A stretch of 64,000 nt of DNA from JAGNLV01 sp964612145 (GTDB taxonomy: Bacteria; Zixibacteria; MSB-5A5; GN15; FEB-12). The position numbers and the translations under genes are program-made. Each line of letters begins with the position of its first letter. The first letter of the stretch is position 1. Below are positions 1-9,250 of the stretch, one piece after another. Where the stretch lies: positions 1 to 64,000 of the forward strand of contig CAZTBP010000004.1 in the NCBI GenBank assembly GCA_964612145.1. The letters are read 5' to 3'. The notes under the pieces are model-generated. The model did no database searches and was not told the origin of the DNA. It saw nothing but the letters and a program-made list of their open reading frames with translations.

Positions 1-1
1 A

Positions 2-121
2 AGAGGACATTTCTACATTGCTACTACAGGACAGTATCACTTTGCGGTAACAGGATTAATACGCTATATTCTCTTTGACACCGCTTTTTCTGGTAAGTCC
101 TTGAAGGTGAATCCGAAATAG
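2..121 (+). CDS. 3' end of a gene cut by the window edge (unidentified)
   Basis: An open frame enters from the left edge in the second frame and runs 39 codons to a TAG at 119-121. The residues include aromatic and beta-like stretches (for example GHFYIATTGQYHF) and look protein-like rather than low complexity. Such a short open frame could still be chance, no family is recognised, and the start lies outside the window. Confidence 0.3.
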   Translation, partial: RGHFYIATTGQYHFAVTGLIRYILFDTAFSGKSLKVNPK

Positions 122-226
122 AACCCGGGGGAGACTGGTTATCAGTAGTCGTGTACGTTCACCCCATTCATTGCACGCGATCCGGTGGGAAAATGCGGTA
201 GATGAAAGAAGTCTGAGGAGATTGAA

Positions 227-781
227 TTAACTGCTCGTCAAACGCTCGTACTGCTCGATCGACTCGAAACTCTTGCGTACCCGCTGAAAAAATTCGATCG
301 CCTCCCCCTCGCAAAAATCAGGATTCGTCCACGGCAGACGATGATACTGTTCCCTGGACCAGATCAACTCCACCTGGGCATACACACCGTCACGAAGATA
401 AACCCGGTGGTTGTAATCCCGATGCGAGGCAGATACGACCTGCTTCGGCGTCACTATAGCCGGATCCAGATTCACCGTACGAAAAGTATAATCCCCGACA
501 ATATCAGCAAACTGCGGTTCGATACGATGACAATTGGCCTTGATCTCAGGAAGAGCGTCCCGCGAATACAACCGCTCGAACGAAAACAGTCGGCGCTGCA
601 GCTCATCGCCCATCTCCTCCTGGTAGCGGCCTCTGCAGGAGCAGGCAATCTCAACCGTCTCGTACTGAACCCGGCCAAACCGGCGTTCAAGCGCCTTCAG
701 CCCGTCAGCGAGGGCGTCTATCGACGAGTATATGACCGAGACAACAAGCCGCCCCGGCGGTGGTTTTTGTATCCGTGCCAT
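227..781 (-). CDS. DUF4416 family protein
   Basis: A 184-residue cytoplasmic protein with no signal peptide or membrane segment. It matches the DUF4416 layout: an N-terminal 'GRLVVSVIYSS' strand, an LERRFG segment near residues 31-36, the 'EEMGDELQRRLFSFERL' block near 55-70, the 'VNLDPAIVTPKQVV' block near 103-116, then 'YLRDGVYAQVELIW' and 'LPWTNPDF'. The length fits the family. The biochemical function of DUF4416 is unknown, so none is assigned. It is transcribed away from the TPR lipoprotein gene and has no obvious operon partner, apart from the doubtful small frame upstream at 864-1100. Confidence 0.85.
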   Translation of the reverse strand: MARIQKPPPGRLVVSVIYSSIDALADGLKALERRFGRVQYETVEIACSCRGRYQEEMGDELQRRLFSFERLYSRDALPEIKANCHRIEPQFADIVGDYTFRTVNLDPAIVTPKQVVSASHRDYNHRVYLRDGVYAQVELIWSREQYHRLPWTNPDFCEGEAIEFFQRVRKSFESIEQYERLTSS

Positions 782-863
782 ACTACAGACTGCAATAAAC
801 CACCCTTCTCGTCAACTAAAAGAAAGCGCGGCCGGTCTGGGGTCCGGCCGCACCAACGGCCAT

Positions 864-1100
864 CTACCGACGCGGATCTCTCCGCCGGGGCCAGACACAA
901 GCCACATCGTGATTTGTCGAAACGTCGACAATGTGCGCATAGAAGGCTGTGTCTCCTTCCGGAATCCTGTCAAGACTCAAGAGCCGGCAGCGTTGCATAT
1001 AGAATGGAAATTCTTGTTGGACAATGGGTAAAATAGTGTAAATTTCATCGAATCGGGGCTCCCCGCGCTCCGACCAGACAATCTGAATTCGAGCCTCCAA
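864..1100 (-). CDS. possible small hypothetical protein (78 aa)
   Basis: An open frame of 78 codons fills the gap between the DUF4416 gene and the divergent TPR lipoprotein gene. The composition is plausible for a soluble protein (start MEARIQIVWSERGEP), but no convincing Shine-Dalgarno sequence precedes the ATG and third positions are only mildly GC-rich. A candidate promoter for the opposite-strand lipoprotein gene (1017-1044) lies inside it, which argues against a real gene. No family is recognised. Confidence 0.28.
   Translation of the reverse strand: MEARIQIVWSERGEPRFDEIYTILPIVQQEFPFYMQRCRLLSLDRIPEGDTAFYAHIVDVSTNHDVACVWPRRRDPRR
1017..1044 (+). promoter_or_regulatory. candidate sigma-70-like promoter for the TPR lipoprotein operon
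   Basis: TTGGAC (1017-1022), a 16-nt spacer and TAAATT (1039-1044) lie about 70 nt before the lipoprotein ATG. The match is moderate and is inferred only from sequence. Confidence 0.3.
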
Positions 1101-1115
1101 ACGTGAGCGAGAAAC

Positions 1116-3311
1116 ATGAAACGATTTCTAATTCTAATAACATGCCTGACCATCCTCATTGCTGCCGGCTGCAGTGAATCCCCACAGGAAAAACAAACCC
1201 GCCTCTACAACGAAGCCGTCGAGGCCCTGGCTGACTATCAGTTCGGCACCGCAACGGAAAAATTCACAGAAATCAGGGAGATAGAACCGGATTCACCCCT
1301 CCCGTTCTACGGCAAAGGCCTTACCTACGAAGGGCTCCACCAGTACTACGACGCCCTCCGAATCTACATGACGCTGACCAACTCCCAGCCGTCATTTGCC
1401 GATGCTCACGGTTCAACATACCGCATGCTCAAGCTGCTGGACCTGCCGCTCGATGCTCTCGAGGCGGCCGTCGACTACCGCGACCTCCTCACCGGTGACC
1501 CCGACGCCGCTCTTGTCATGGCCGACGCCCTCCTGCTGAACAATGTCCCCGGCCGGTCGCACAGCTACCTCGACAGCGCGCTGGTCGAAGGCGCCAATCC
1601 CGGGGCTGTAGCTATGCTGCGAGCCAGAACCTATATCGCCCAGGATGACCCCGACGCCGCCGACTCCGTTTACGAGGAAGGACTGGCGAAGGCGAACGCC
1701 TCGGCCGACGTGTATGCCCAGGCCGTTGATTATCTCGAGAACATCGGCTTGATCGATTCCGCCGTCACCATGAGCCGCAAGGCGATGGAATTGGCCGGTG
1801 ACAACTACCGGCATACCGAACGGCATTTCGCCGCCGGAATCGACAATAACTATTTCCATGTCCCCCGCGCGATCCTCAGCCGCTACAAAGCTCTCGGTGT
1901 TCCCGACTCGATCCTTTACATCCTCGAGGCCCACTTGTACCACGCCGCAGACAAGATTACTCTGGCGAAAGACGCTCTGGACAAATTCGTTGGTCTTGCC
2001 GACGTTGGGATCACCACGCGCATCGACGAAGCGATCATCCGCATGAAAGCATCCGACGAGCGCACCATGCTGCAAAACTTCGACGCCCTTCTGGTCCAGT
2101 CCGTTAACGAAAACTGGGACGATGAATTCCAGGAACTCCTCATCTACAAAATGGGAATTATCGCCGGCGAAATGATGGAAGGTCCGGAAGCCTACACCCA
2201 GCTCGAAAAAGTGCGCGAAGACTTTCACGGTCGACGCGACTATTCTGTCCTGATGGCCCGGGCATTCCTCCGTACCGGACGCTGGGATCAATTCGATAGC
2301 GCCCTCGCCCACGTGGAAAAATACTACAGGACCAACCCTTCCTGGCTCCTTGGTTTCGCCGACATCTTCTCTTTCCCGTTTGTCCACGAATGGGACAAAG
2401 CCGCCGAGTTTTACGGGCGCGCTCTCGAACGGGACCTCTGGCTTGCACCCGCGCTGGAAAACTGGGTCGCCATGTATCGATATCTTGATCAACCCGAAAA
2501 GGCCGCCGAACTCTTCGACACCTACCCCCATTTCCCCGAGCGATTCCCCGAACTGGCCATGCTCGAAGGTATCTGTCGCGTCGAAGCCGGCCAGGTTGAG
2601 CGAGGAACCGATCTCTTCCTGATGAACGCCGGCGACGACCGAGGCGACATGTCCCTGTTTATGGAACTCTACGACGCCCTCAACGACATCTGGGACGAGC
2701 CCCACATGGAACGCCTCGCAGCCTGGCTCGCCGAACACGACAGCGAAATCCCCGACGGCCTCATTCTGGCTTCGGAAATCCGTGCCGACATGCAGCAATT
2801 TCAACAGGCCAACCAGCTGGCCGACGCCGCTATCACGCTTGAGTCGGACAATCTCGATGCCCACGCCGCTAAAGCGCGGGCGCTGTACGGCCTCGGCGAA
2901 GTCGACGCTGCGATTGCGCTGCTCGAAGAAAATCTGTCAAAAACACACTATCACATCCGCTCCAACTACTGGCTCTCCCGCATCCTCGCGCTGGAAGGAC
3001 AAGACTCACATCGTGCCCAGAACCTGGCCCGACAGGCCATCTTTGACTCCGGGCAGAAAATGCACGAATGGCTGAATCTGTCCTTCATTTACCTGCAAAC
3101 CGGCCGCTACGATCTAGCCCGAGGCGAATCGTTGAAAATGTCCCGAACCTTTGCCGGCGAACCGGAACCACTGTACTACCTCGGTGTCGCCTACTACATG
3201 GAAGGCAAAAACCAGGAAGCACAGGAGAAACTCAACGAAGCTATCGAGGCCGGTCTGGCCGGGCCGCTGCTTGACGACGCCAGGTCGGTGCTCAACAACA
3301 TTAAGTCGTGA
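1116..3311 (+). CDS. TPR-repeat lipoprotein
   Basis: A 731-residue protein with a lipoprotein signal: a hydrophobic stretch ending in IAAGC, so Cys19 should be lipidated. The mature part is almost entirely alpha-helical and built of degenerate tetratricopeptide repeats. The clearest are near residues 30-100 and 585-725 (for example 'LYYLGVAYYMEGKNQEAQEKL'-type units). It is probably a periplasm-facing scaffold or assembly protein. The stop overlaps the GTG start of the next gene (GTGA at 3308-3311), so translation is coupled to two sugar-nucleotide enzymes. That context suggests a role in polysaccharide or envelope assembly, but this is inference and no specific partner is visible. Confidence 0.9.
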   Translation: MKRFLILITCLTILIAAGCSESPQEKQTRLYNEAVEALADYQFGTATEKFTEIREIEPDSPLPFYGKGLTYEGLHQYYDALRIYMTLTNSQPSFADAHGSTYRMLKLLDLPLDALEAAVDYRDLLTGDPDAALVMADALLLNNVPGRSHSYLDSALVEGANPGAVAMLRARTYIAQDDPDAADSVYEEGLAKANASADVYAQAVDYLENIGLIDSAVTMSRKAMELAGDNYRHTERHFAAGIDNNYFHVPRAILSRYKALGVPDSILYILEAHLYHAADKITLAKDALDKFVGLADVGITTRIDEAIIRMKASDERTMLQNFDALLVQSVNENWDDEFQELLIYKMGIIAGEMMEGPEAYTQLEKVREDFHGRRDYSVLMARAFLRTGRWDQFDSALAHVEKYYRTNPSWLLGFADIFSFPFVHEWDKAAEFYGRALERDLWLAPALENWVAMYRYLDQPEKAAELFDTYPHFPERFPELAMLEGICRVEAGQVERGTDLFLMNAGDDRGDMSLFMELYDALNDIWDEPHMERLAAWLAEHDSEIPDGLILASEIRADMQQFQQANQLADAAITLESDNLDAHAAKARALYGLGEVDAAIALLEENLSKTHYHIRSNYWLSRILALEGQDSHRAQNLARQAIFDSGQKMHEWLNLSFIYLQTGRYDLARGESLKMSRTFAGEPEPLYYLGVAYYMEGKNQEAQEKLNEAIEAGLAGPLLDDARSVLNNIKS

Positions 3312-4309
3312 CCTCGTTACTGACAGATCGCAGCCGCACAATCCTCGTCACCGGCGGCGCCGGATACATCGGATCCGTACTTGTCCGACGCCTCCTGATG
3401 CAGGGCCACCGCGTACGCGTCCTCGACAACCTCAGTTTCGGCGGTGAAGCCCTGCTGGGCGTCATCGGCGAACGCAACTTCCAATTCCACCAAGGCGACA
3501 TCCGCAAACCAAAAGATGTCGAGACCGCCCTCGAAGACGCCGACGCCGTCGTGCATCTCGCCGCCATCGTCGGCGACCCGGCCTGCAAACGAGAACCGGA
3601 ACTGGCCACCGCCGTCAACCGCATCGGCTCCGAACTCCTGCTGGACAAAGCCCTCAAAAACGGGATAGAACGCTTTGTATTCGCATCCACCTGCTCCAAC
3701 TACGGCAAGATGGGATCCGATCTGGTTATATGCGACGAGGACTCGCCGCTGCATCCGATATCACTCTACGCCGAACTCAAAGTCGAATTCGAAAAGCGGC
3801 TGCTGGAACTGCCCCAAAAACCAACCGCCGCCGTCTGCCTCCGATTCGCCACCGCCTACGGCCTTTCAGCCCGACCTCGCTTCGACCTGACCGTCAACGA
3901 ATTCACGCGCGACCTCTACCTCGGTCAGGAACTCGAAATCTACGGCGAACAGTTCTGGCGACCCTACTGCCACACCACCGACCTCGCCGGAGCCTGCTTT
4001 CTGGCCCTCACCGCACCCGCCGAAGCGGTCGCCGGTGAGGCATTCAACGTCGGCGCCACCAGCGAAAACTATCGGAAAAAGGATCTCGTCGAAGCCATCC
4101 TGGCCGAACTCCCGGAGCGATCAGACCTTGTCAAATACATCCGGCGCGAGGAAGACCCGCGCGACTACCGGGTCAACTGCGACAAAATCCACGACAACCT
4201 CGGCTTTGTCGCCCAGAGAACGGTGCCTGACGGTATCCGTGAAATCATAACCGCCCTGCGCGACGGCATCATTACCAACCCAAACAGCACCGTTTACAGA
4301 AACGTGTAG
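3308..4309 (+). CDS. NAD-dependent epimerase/dehydratase (extended SDR)
   Basis: A 333-residue extended short-chain dehydrogenase acting on a nucleotide sugar. The N-terminal Rossmann motif TGGAGYIG (residues 15-22) binds NAD(P). The 'FASTCSNYG' block and the YAELK (YxxxK) motif near residue 155 form the catalytic triad region. Length and order match the GalE/RmlB-like superfamily, but the substrate cannot be read from sequence. The GTG start overlaps the stop of the preceding lipoprotein gene. The next gene, a sugar-1-phosphate nucleotidyltransferase, starts 10 nt after this stop, so the pair probably supplies an activated sugar for a glycan. Confidence 0.92.
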   Translation: MTSLLTDRSRTILVTGGAGYIGSVLVRRLLMQGHRVRVLDNLSFGGEALLGVIGERNFQFHQGDIRKPKDVETALEDADAVVHLAAIVGDPACKREPELATAVNRIGSELLLDKALKNGIERFVFASTCSNYGKMGSDLVICDEDSPLHPISLYAELKVEFEKRLLELPQKPTAAVCLRFATAYGLSARPRFDLTVNEFTRDLYLGQELEIYGEQFWRPYCHTTDLAGACFLALTAPAEAVAGEAFNVGATSENYRKKDLVEAILAELPERSDLVKYIRREEDPRDYRVNCDKIHDNLGFVAQRTVPDGIREIITALRDGIITNPNSTVYRNV

Positions 4310-4319
4310 AGAACGACTG

Positions 4320-5039
4320 ATGGACACCGAGCAACATATCGAAGCCGTCATTCTCGCCGGCGGAAAGGGCACCCGGCTGGCGCCGTATACCGACGAACTC
4401 CCCAAACCCCTGGTCAAAGTCGGCGACACACCCATCATTGAGATCCTCCTGAAAACCCTCGCGAAACACAACATTACCCGCCTCCGACTTGCTGTCAACC
4501 ACATGGCCGAAATGATCACCGATGCGTTGGGCGACGGCTCCCGCTTCGACATGGAAATCACCTATTCCCACGAAGACAAGCCCCTCTCGACCGTCGGCCC
4601 GCTGACCCTGATCCCCGACCTCCCGGACCATTTCCTCGTCATAAACGGTGACATCCTCACCGACCTCAACTACCGCGCACTGTTCAATCACCATCTCGAA
4701 CAGGGACTGAAATTAACCGTCGCGACCTGCCGCCGTGAGAACCTCATCGATTACGGCGTCATCGAAACCGGAGACACCGGGCTGGTCACCGACTTTCAGG
4801 AAAAACCGTCTCACGATTTTACCGTCTCGGCAGGTGTATACGTCTTCTCGCGCGCAATGCTTGATGTCGTACCAAAAGGGGAGAAGTTCGGATTCGATGA
4901 CTTGATGGAAACCCTGTTGGAAAGAAACGAACCAATAGCGACCTATCCCCACGAGGGCTACTGGCTTGACATCGGACGACTCGAGGACTATGACCGTGCC
5001 CAGCGCGACGTCGACCGGATCAACAAGCTTCTTGGCTAG
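4320..5039 (+). CDS. sugar-1-phosphate nucleotidyltransferase
   Basis: A 239-residue protein carrying the nucleotidyltransferase signature AGGKGTRLAPYTDELPKPL near residues 14-32, in which the glycine loop and the later Lys bind NTP. It has a 'VINGDILTDL' metal-binding Asp block near residue 110 and the family-typical C-terminal 'YWLDIGRLEDY'. It lacks the left-handed beta-helix of GlmU or the long GMPs, so it is a minimal enzyme of the RmlA / heptose-1-phosphate guanylyltransferase (HddC) type. It makes an NDP-sugar from NTP and a sugar-1-phosphate. It is the third gene of the operon starting at 1116 and is convergent with the acylase gene, the two stop codons overlapping at 5036-5039. Confidence 0.92.
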   Translation: MDTEQHIEAVILAGGKGTRLAPYTDELPKPLVKVGDTPIIEILLKTLAKHNITRLRLAVNHMAEMITDALGDGSRFDMEITYSHEDKPLSTVGPLTLIPDLPDHFLVINGDILTDLNYRALFNHHLEQGLKLTVATCRRENLIDYGVIETGDTGLVTDFQEKPSHDFTVSAGVYVFSRAMLDVVPKGEKFGFDDLMETLLERNEPIATYPHEGYWLDIGRLEDYDRAQRDVDRINKLLG

Positions 5040-7453
5040 CCCCCCGCAGTCGCCTCCGCCGATCTTAGCGTCAACACACTGATCGCCCGATCGAATACCT
5101 TCTCGCGACTCAACGGCACATTCCACCTCTCACCCTTGCGCCACATTTCATTGAAGTCAAAAAAGTGCGGACTCATCGGATTGCCCGAATTTCCGGCCGG
5201 CAGTACCATCGTCGCCGCGTCGATATCACTAAAATCGACCACAAACCGCAAACTTGGCCCCACAATTGTTGAAAACGACGCTTCCCCCAAGCGTTGATGA
5301 TACGACGCGTTAAGTGTCCCGGGACTGCCGCCGTACGGCCATGGCCCGTGATCCAGCCCCAGCAGACTCCCCACAACCGGCACTGTCGCCATCGGATGCT
5401 GCATCACCAGCGTCTGCATCTCACCCCACCGCTTTGCGCCACACATATCGACAGCCCGCTGAAGCGCCCGTGCCCCGACAGCCTGGCGACTCTCGACAGT
5501 ATCAGCCGTGGTGATGTCATCAATCCAGCGACCACTCTCCCCAAACCACACTTGGTACGTCGTCAGGCGTCCAATTGCCGCCGCCTTTGCGCCGAGTTCA
5601 TCGGCAAAAATCTCGTCCCGCAGCTCATCCACAAAAACCGTGACCAAACCCACGGCACCCGACCCCGTATCGCACGAACCGTCCCAGCCCGCAACCGATT
5701 CAAGCACGCCCACGGTATCGTTCACATCCGGCGTTAGTCCCGCTATAACTTCCGTCCACCTCGCACGAAAACTATCAGTCAAATCCATCTGAAACCGATA
5801 CATATCCTCAACAGAAAACCGTTCCTGCGACCGCAGCAGTTCCTCCAACCGAAGAATCCTGTCCACCGCATAATTCCCCGCTATATCGCCTGTCTGCCCC
5901 GGCTGATTGTTGCATGATCCCAGCCAGCCCCGGTCAGGATCTTCCGCCCACGGCACCTCCTCATGTTCGCGGTATCCCTGCCACTGATGCGCCGAATTCC
6001 AACCCTCCAGTGGCGCATCAGGTGACGCGCTATTACCACGGATCGGTACCGGCGTCCCCAGCTGATACCCGATTGTCCCGCCGGCATCGGCATACATCCA
6101 ACTGGCGTCAAGCGCCCCGACCGACGTCACCACCCGACGAAACTGCGCAATACTGTCAACTTCAGCCAGCTCGAACCCGGAACCGACAGCCTCATTGAAA
6201 TCAACATCCCGCCCTGCCCAACGCTCGCTGTACACGTATTCGCCATCATCCCAATCCGGTACTAACGGCCCCCGCGAGGTATACCGAAACGTTTCCACGA
6301 CCGGCTGTTGCTGCCCCGATACAGAAATAGAATCCTCAACCGTGTAAAATTCTCTCCAAACCAGAGAATCCGCCCCACGCGAGGGATCGATAGTCTCGAG
6401 GTACCGGCTCGAATCGTCCGGATCCACCCCCTCTCGATAGTAGTCAGTAACATCCACTCCCGCCGCCGTAAAGGCCCACGCCGCTTTGCCGTTATGCCCC
6501 ATTACAAAAAACGGAAGTCCCGGAATCGTAACCCCCATAACATCCATCTCCGTTTCCTCAATATGCATCCCCACGTAGTACCACATCCCCGGCAAACGCG
6601 TAATCTCCAGATGCGGGTCCGAGCAAAGTATCGCCTCGCCCGATTCACTGCGTTCCGGTGCGACCACCCACGCATTGGAACCATACGTTGCCGAAAACCT
6701 GGCCGCCCCGGTGCGCACGATATCCTCTGCAACATACCGGCCCGGCGACTTGAAAATACCATCAGGACTGCCGCTGCTCTGACTCTGGTAGACCGTCGAC
6801 GGCCCCCAGCTCGGATAACTCAGCGGAAGATCACGCAACTCATTCCCATATCCATCAATGACCATCTTGGCCAGAAATTCATCCCGGTTCTGAAGCGCAT
6901 CCGAAAACCACATCTGAAACGACAGGATACTCAGGCAATCGACAATCCCCCACGTCTCAAATTCAATCGGCAGCAGCCGAAACTCAAAGGGCACCGGGCT
7001 GCCATACGTACGGTATCCGTTAATACCGCTGACATAAGCTTCCAACTTTGTCCGGTTCTCACTGCTGATCGCCGATTGCGCCTCCCGCGCGAGTTGCACA
7101 TGCCCGATCCGCCGCTGATCCGTATCGAGATCAAGCATCATACTCCCGAATGCCTCCGACAACCGTCCCTGCGAAAAGCGCCGCGTAAGATCCATCTGGA
7201 ACATCCGATCCGACGCGTGAAGCCACCCCAGTGCAAAAAGCGCATCCTGCTCAGTCACAGCCCAGATCTGTGCGATTCCCATGCTGTCATAGGTGATCTT
7301 AACATCAGCCGAAACCGCCGGCCCGGAAATCACTCCCGTAGTCGGCGGCAGACTTGATTCCAGGCTGATCCAGACAAATCCGACCGCGCCGATAACAATC
7401 GCCGCAATCACAATACCAAAACTTTTAAGGATTCGACTCTTACGCGAACTCAT
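5036..7453 (-). CDS. penicillin acylase family protein (Ntn hydrolase)
   Basis: An 805-residue membrane-anchored or exported N-terminal-nucleophile hydrolase. Residues about 9-30 form a hydrophobic anchor or signal. The autoprocessing site is GSNAWVV, making Ser259 the predicted new N-terminus and nucleophile of the beta chain. The upstream alpha chain has the family-typical 'DALFALGWLHASDRMFQMD' segment, and 'DPHLEITRLPGMWY' follows the nucleophile. Family members hydrolyse acyl amides (beta-lactams, N-acyl homoserine lactones, N-acyl amino acids); the substrate here is unknown. A GAGGGTGG ribosome site precedes the ATG. A strong terminator lies only about 16 nt upstream of the start, between it and the symporter gene, so its own promoter is not evident. 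Confidence 0.92.
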   Translation of the reverse strand: MSSRKSRILKSFGIVIAAIVIGAVGFVWISLESSLPPTTGVISGPAVSADVKITYDSMGIAQIWAVTEQDALFALGWLHASDRMFQMDLTRRFSQGRLSEAFGSMMLDLDTDQRRIGHVQLAREAQSAISSENRTKLEAYVSGINGYRTYGSPVPFEFRLLPIEFETWGIVDCLSILSFQMWFSDALQNRDEFLAKMVIDGYGNELRDLPLSYPSWGPSTVYQSQSSGSPDGIFKSPGRYVAEDIVRTGAARFSATYGSNAWVVAPERSESGEAILCSDPHLEITRLPGMWYYVGMHIEETEMDVMGVTIPGLPFFVMGHNGKAAWAFTAAGVDVTDYYREGVDPDDSSRYLETIDPSRGADSLVWREFYTVEDSISVSGQQQPVVETFRYTSRGPLVPDWDDGEYVYSERWAGRDVDFNEAVGSGFELAEVDSIAQFRRVVTSVGALDASWMYADAGGTIGYQLGTPVPIRGNSASPDAPLEGWNSAHQWQGYREHEEVPWAEDPDRGWLGSCNNQPGQTGDIAGNYAVDRILRLEELLRSQERFSVEDMYRFQMDLTDSFRARWTEVIAGLTPDVNDTVGVLESVAGWDGSCDTGSGAVGLVTVFVDELRDEIFADELGAKAAAIGRLTTYQVWFGESGRWIDDITTADTVESRQAVGARALQRAVDMCGAKRWGEMQTLVMQHPMATVPVVGSLLGLDHGPWPYGGSPGTLNASYHQRLGEASFSTIVGPSLRFVVDFSDIDAATMVLPAGNSGNPMSPHFFDFNEMWRKGERWNVPLSREKVFDRAISVLTLRSAEATAGG

Positions 7454-7468
7454 GCACCACCCTCATCT

Positions 7469-7504
7469 AAAAAAAGAGAAGCGGCCCGCTCCATCCGGGC
7501 CGCT
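7469..7504 (-). terminator. rho-independent terminator after the proline symporter gene
   Basis: On the minus strand a perfect 9-bp stem (AGCGGCCCG paired with CGGGCCGCT, 7-nt loop) is followed by a short CTCT and a run of seven T. It sits between the symporter stop and the acylase start, so it limits read-through into the acylase gene. Confidence 0.85.
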
Positions 7505-7552
7505 CTCAATAACTGACTTTCTGTCAGTCGTGTCAATCGAACTGTCCTGTCG

Positions 7553-9013
7553 TCATACTTTCGCCGATTCAGTCACCTTGCCTCTTGTGACGATACTCAC
7601 CAGCCACGTCATAATCAGCGCCAGTATGAACGCCGGCACCAGCTCGTACACGATAGCCGTCAACACTGCCGTCTCTTTCCAGATAACCGTGACCAGGCTG
7701 CCGGTGAGCATGCCGGCAATCGCCCCGTACTTGTTCGCTCCCTTCCACAAAAGTCCCAGTAGCAGCACCGGGCCGAACGATGCCCCCAGCGCCGACCAGG
7801 CATACAGCACAAAATCAAATATCACCCGGTTTTCAGTCAGGGCAAAAAACACCGATATAATTCCCAGCACCGCCAGGACTGTTCGGTCATGAAACAACGT
7901 TGTCTCATATCCCCGCTGCTCACTCTCACGATATTTCTTGAAATAGGGGAAAAGGTCGCGCGAGAAAGTACTGGACACCACAATAAGCTGTGAATCCGCC
8001 GTCGAACAAATCGCCGACACAATCGCTGCGATCACGAAACCGCCCAGAATCGGCGGCAGGAACTCCGCAACCGCCATCGGCAACGCCTGTTCCGGATCCT
8101 CCAGAATCCCGAAATACGCCTTGGCAAACAACCCGAAAAAAACCGCCCCAAAATACACCAGCACCATCCAGACAATCGAAATGATCCGTCCCCGGTTCAC
8201 CGAGGCCCTGTCTTTCAGCGCCATAAACCTCGCCAGCACCTGCGGTTGCCCCGGATAGCCCAGCCCGATTCCCAAAAGCCCGATAACAAACCCGAACGCC
8301 GCAAACCCGGTCTCAGCATGGGTCCAACTCGTTACATTCGGATCGACCGCAGATGCCCCCGCGATAAACTCACTCCATCCGCCAACATTGAACAGGACAA
8401 TAAACGGCATCACAATCAACGCCACGAACATGAACCCGGCCTGGATAACATCCGTCCAGCATATAGCCCGAAACCCCCCGGTCACCGTGTAGGCCAGAAT
8501 CACAACCGCACCGACAAGGACCCCGATCCAATACGGCAAATGGAACACCGCATCAAACGCTTTCCCCGCCGCATTCATCTGGGCCGCAACATACCCTAAC
8601 ATCGCGGCCGTGATAATGATGATCGAAATAAATTGTATCGCTTTGGAGTTCTTCCCAAACCGCGCCCCCAGGTACTGCGGCAGGGTCACCGCATTGTACT
8701 CAAGCGTGCTCTTGCGCAGCCTCTCGGCGATAAACCACCAGTTGACAATATAACCCATCGCAATTCCCGGAATTATCCAGAAGGCAGCAAACCCGAACAG
8801 ATAGGCCTCACCCACCAGGCCCAGCATCACCCAGCCGGACTCCGAACTGGCCGAGGCCGACAACGCCGAGGTCCACGGCCCCAGTTCGCGGTTGGCTAAA
8901 ACGAAGTCATCTTTGGTTTCTTTGCGGAGTTTGGCCGAATACAGGCCGACAAAGACAATCCCCAGAGTGTAGACAATAAACGAAACAACCAGGATCGGGT
9001 TTACATTTTCCAT
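7553..9013 (-). CDS. putP: sodium:proline symporter (SSS family)
   Basis: A 486-residue polytopic inner-membrane protein with about 13 hydrophobic segments, matching the sodium:solute symporter family in full length. Typical PutP features are the N-terminal 'GLYSAKLRKETKDDFVLANR' region, the 'SASASSESGWVMLGL' sodium-binding block near residue 55 and 'VTLPQYLGARFG' near residue 108. It should import proline with Na+. It is monocistronic as far as can be seen, ending at the terminator at 7469-7504. The assignment to proline rather than another solute rests on overall resemblance to PutP. Confidence 0.9.
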   Translation of the reverse strand: MENVNPILVVSFIVYTLGIVFVGLYSAKLRKETKDDFVLANRELGPWTSALSASASSESGWVMLGLVGEAYLFGFAAFWIIPGIAMGYIVNWWFIAERLRKSTLEYNAVTLPQYLGARFGKNSKAIQFISIIIITAAMLGYVAAQMNAAGKAFDAVFHLPYWIGVLVGAVVILAYTVTGGFRAICWTDVIQAGFMFVALIVMPFIVLFNVGGWSEFIAGASAVDPNVTSWTHAETGFAAFGFVIGLLGIGLGYPGQPQVLARFMALKDRASVNRGRIISIVWMVLVYFGAVFFGLFAKAYFGILEDPEQALPMAVAEFLPPILGGFVIAAIVSAICSTADSQLIVVSSTFSRDLFPYFKKYRESEQRGYETTLFHDRTVLAVLGIISVFFALTENRVIFDFVLYAWSALGASFGPVLLLGLLWKGANKYGAIAGMLTGSLVTVIWKETAVLTAIVYELVPAFILALIMTWLVSIVTRGKVTESAKV

Positions 9014-9167
9014 GCCTCGCTCCTCTCGACAACCGACGGGCCGGTTCGCTTTGGTACCCGTTTACTGTTTGAACGTGAACAAGTTACACCTCTGAAAGCT
9101 CAACGCAACAAGTTTCCCCGCACCCTTTCCAACAACGCGTGTATAACAGGATGATACAGCAACCGCA

Positions 9168-9196
9168 TTGACACCGGGACATTTCCTGTGTATGTT
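9168..9196 (+). promoter_or_regulatory. sigma-70-like promoter of the exported protein gene at 9251
   Basis: TTGACA (9168-9173), exactly 17 nt of spacer and TATGTT (9191-9196). Transcription would start near 9203, about 48 nt before the ATG at 9251. Confidence 0.6.
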
Positions 9197-9250
9197 GTCC
9201 CCAATCTGCATTGCAATTGCATGAAGTATCCATCAACAGAGAGAGTATCC

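Noticed and set aside
1413..2864. 483-codon open frame antisense to the TPR lipoprotein gene
   Set aside because: It lies wholly inside a well-supported gene with a signal peptide and TPR pattern; the open antisense frame follows from GC-rich third positions.
6308..7357. 349-codon plus-strand frame opposite the penicillin acylase gene
   Set aside because: Antisense to a full-length Ntn hydrolase with intact processing site; composition is shadow-like.
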